A DNA stretch of 8,546 nucleotides from Ferrithrix thermotolerans DSM 19514 (GTDB lineage Bacteria > Actinomycetota > Acidimicrobiia > Acidimicrobiales > Ilumatobacteraceae): contig CAMAQQ010000044.1 of assembly GCA_945860575.1 (NCBI GenBank), forward strand, positions 1 through 8,546. Direction: 5' to 3'. How positions within the stretch are numbered: position 1 is the stretch's first letter; every line of letters begins with the position of its first letter. The notes beneath the pieces were generated by a model. That model was not told the origin of the DNA. It did no database searches and was given only the letters and a program-made list of their open reading frames with translations. Of this stretch, positions 7,380-8,546 are shown in pieces. Made by a program: the position numbers and the translations under genes.

Positions 7380-8482
7380 TGATGAGTCTTGATACAGGTG
7401 TCAAAATTGTCCGCAATGTCGGAAGATTTACGATTGGTGAAGGTTCAATTTCGGGGGTAGCAGATTTAGTTAATGCACAACGCACAAAAGATTCTCCGAA
7501 TGTGGTTTATTTGATCGATGATTTTTTTGAAAACAGCAAAGATACTCTCAGTTCTTTGGGAATAGTTGCTGGTGATGCAAAACATTTTATAAAAACCGCA
7601 AAAGAGCCAACTACTCAAGGAATAGATGAACTTGTCAGTGCACTTCAATTATCGGGTCATAACAAACCCGCAACAATCGTCGGTATTGGTGGCGGAATCA
7701 CACTTGATACGGCAAAGGCTGTATCGAACCTATTAACAAATGGTGGCAAGGCAGCCGACTATCAAGGTTGGGATTTGGTGCGCGTACCTGGCATCCACAA
7801 AATTGGTGTACCGACTATTTCGGGCACTGGTGCTGAAGCAACGCGCACTTGTGTGATGACCAATCTAGAAACTGGCCTCAAGTTGGGAATGAACAGCGAC
7901 TACACGGTTTTTGATCACATTGTTTTAGATCCGAGTTTGACCAGCACTGTTCCGCGAAATCAATATTTTTATACGGGCATGGACGCCTATATTCATTGCA
8001 TCGAAGCACTTGCCGGCTCGTATCGCAATGCAATCGGTGATGCGTATTCTCGAGAAACCGTGAATCTTTGTCGCAATGTTTTTTTAAGTACCGACATGAT
8101 GGCAGATGCTCGAAGAAGCGATTTGATGGTTGCCAGTTATTTGGGCGGATGCGCGATAGCCACGAGTTATGTCGGGATCATTCACCCGTTTTCAGCGGCG
8201 TTGAGTGTTGTGTTTGGTATGCATCATTGTGTAGCAAACTGTGTCGTACTTAATGTGATGAGTGAGTTTTATCCTGAAGCACATAGCGAGTTTAGAAAAA
8301 TGATTGAGTTACAAAAAGTTGAACTACCCCGCGGTGTATGTGCAAACCTCACGGATGATCTGCGCCAAGCCTTGATCGCTGCGACGATCAAACACGAAAA
8401 GCCACTCACCAACGCGTTGGGCACCGAGTTTCGAGCAACGCTCACAGACGCAAGGATCATCTCGCTGTTCGAGAAGATGTAA
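7379..8482 (+). CDS. kdnB: KdnB-like iron-type alcohol dehydrogenase (3-deoxy-octulosonate 8-oxidase type)
   Basis: The 367 residues form a group III (iron-type) alcohol dehydrogenase. The NAD-binding loop is VGIGGGITLD (101-110). Metal ligands Asp202, His206, His269 and His283 have exactly the 4/63/14 spacing of FucO (196/200/263/277). Several stretches resemble what I recall of Shewanella KdnB: DYQGWDLVRVPGIHKIGVPT, SGTGAEATRT, KLGMNSDYTVFD, FYTGMDAYIHCIEAL and EFYPEAHSEF. KdnB oxidises the C8 alcohol of Kdo with NAD+ so that KdnA can aminate it to Kdo8N. The next gene has a KdnA-like start, which strengthens the call. The usual Ser after GGG is Ile107. GTG 7376, ATG 7379 and ATG 7382 are all possible starts; I prefer 7379 because it forms a TGATG overlap with the phosphatase stop. 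No Shine-Dalgarno is evident, so coupling is likely. Exact ulosonic acid substrate is uncertain. Confidence 0.85.
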   Translation: MMSLDTGVKIVRNVGRFTIGEGSISGVADLVNAQRTKDSPNVVYLIDDFFENSKDTLSSLGIVAGDAKHFIKTAKEPTTQGIDELVSALQLSGHNKPATIVGIGGGITLDTAKAVSNLLTNGGKAADYQGWDLVRVPGIHKIGVPTISGTGAEATRTCVMTNLETGLKLGMNSDYTVFDHIVLDPSLTSTVPRNQYFYTGMDAYIHCIEALAGSYRNAIGDAYSRETVNLCRNVFLSTDMMADARRSDLMVASYLGGCAIATSYVGIIHPFSAALSVVFGMHHCVANCVVLNVMSEFYPEAHSEFRKMIELQKVELPRGVCANLTDDLRQALIAATIKHEKPLTNALGTEFRATLTDARIISLFEKM

Positions 8483-8493
8483 AGATCTCAGAG

Positions 8494-8499
8494 TAAAAT
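8494..8499 (+). promoter_or_regulatory. Possible -10 element for a leaderless internal promoter
   Basis: TAAAAT stands six bases before ATG 8506, the spacing that would start a transcript at the ATG itself, a common arrangement in Actinobacteria. No clear -35 is seen and no Shine-Dalgarno precedes this ATG. It may be chance in an AT-rich gap. Confidence 0.25.
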
Positions 8500-8505
8500 C
8501 AATAC

Positions 8506-8546
8506 ATGCCTGGTTACGAACTTATTGGTGCTGAAGAACAGGCGCA
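8506..8546 (+). CDS. kdnA: Partial: start of a KdnA-type DegT/DnrJ/EryC1/StrS aminotransferase
   Basis: Only 13 codons lie in the window, reading MPGYELIGAEEQA, before the right edge cuts the gene. This opening closely matches the MPGxELxGxEE start I recall for KdnA and related PLP-dependent sugar aminotransferases, and it sits 23 bp after the stop of a KdnB-like gene, the partner expected for KdnA. KdnA transfers an amino group, from glutamate in Shewanella, to the C8 aldehyde made by KdnB. No catalytic residue is visible in this fragment, so the call rests on the N-terminal motif and the neighbour. It has no clear ribosome site; the preceding TAAAAT may serve a leaderless start. Confidence 0.6.
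   Translation, partial: MPGYELIGAEEQA

Overview
The window reads as a piece of an actinobacterial chromosome with moderate GC (mid-40s percent by eye). The best lineage clue is a complete, full-length UPF0182 membrane protein, a family best known from Actinobacteria. It sits behind a protein with a 'VDDLFAKLR' motif of a kind I associate, from memory, with Acidimicrobiia. A low-GC freshwater or marine Acidimicrobiia-like bacterium fits, but this is inference and only moderately sure.

Layout. (1) 1-1158, + strand: the 3' part of a gene that enters from the left edge. It has a low-complexity Lys/Glu/Pro/Ala N-terminal region with tandem repeats, a helical middle, and a Cys/His-rich C-terminus resembling the phage Mu gpF-like (minor head protein) domain. 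(2) 1169-4135, +: UPF0182 protein with seven predicted N-terminal membrane helices and a large soluble region. (3) 4161-4544, -: a small coiled-coil protein, convergent with UPF0182. (4) 4590-4666, +: initiator tRNA-fMet(CAT) with encoded CCA. (5) 4713-8546, +: a tightly packed five-gene operon running off the right edge.

The operon encodes, in order, an HpcH/HpaI-type class II aldolase, a Gfo/Idh/MocA dehydrogenase, an inositol-monophosphatase-family phosphatase, a KdnB-like iron-type alcohol dehydrogenase, and the first 13 codons of what looks like a KdnA-type (DegT/DnrJ/EryC1/StrS) aminotransferase. KdnB and KdnA are known from Shewanella, where they oxidise and then transaminate C8 of Kdo to make Kdo8N for lipopolysaccharide. 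Such a pair in an actinobacterial setting, with an aldolase and a phosphatase encoded just upstream, suggests a pathway for an amino-3-deoxy-ulosonic acid (Kdo8N-like) destined for a surface glycan rather than classical LPS. The genes are joined by ATGA and TGATG overlaps, so they are probably translated together. This assignment is the main point of interest and remains a hypothesis: the rest of the cluster (cytidylyltransferase, glycosyltransferase) would lie beyond the right edge.

There is no gene-free stretch longer than 300 bases. I saw no insertion sequence, CRISPR array or convincing attachment site.
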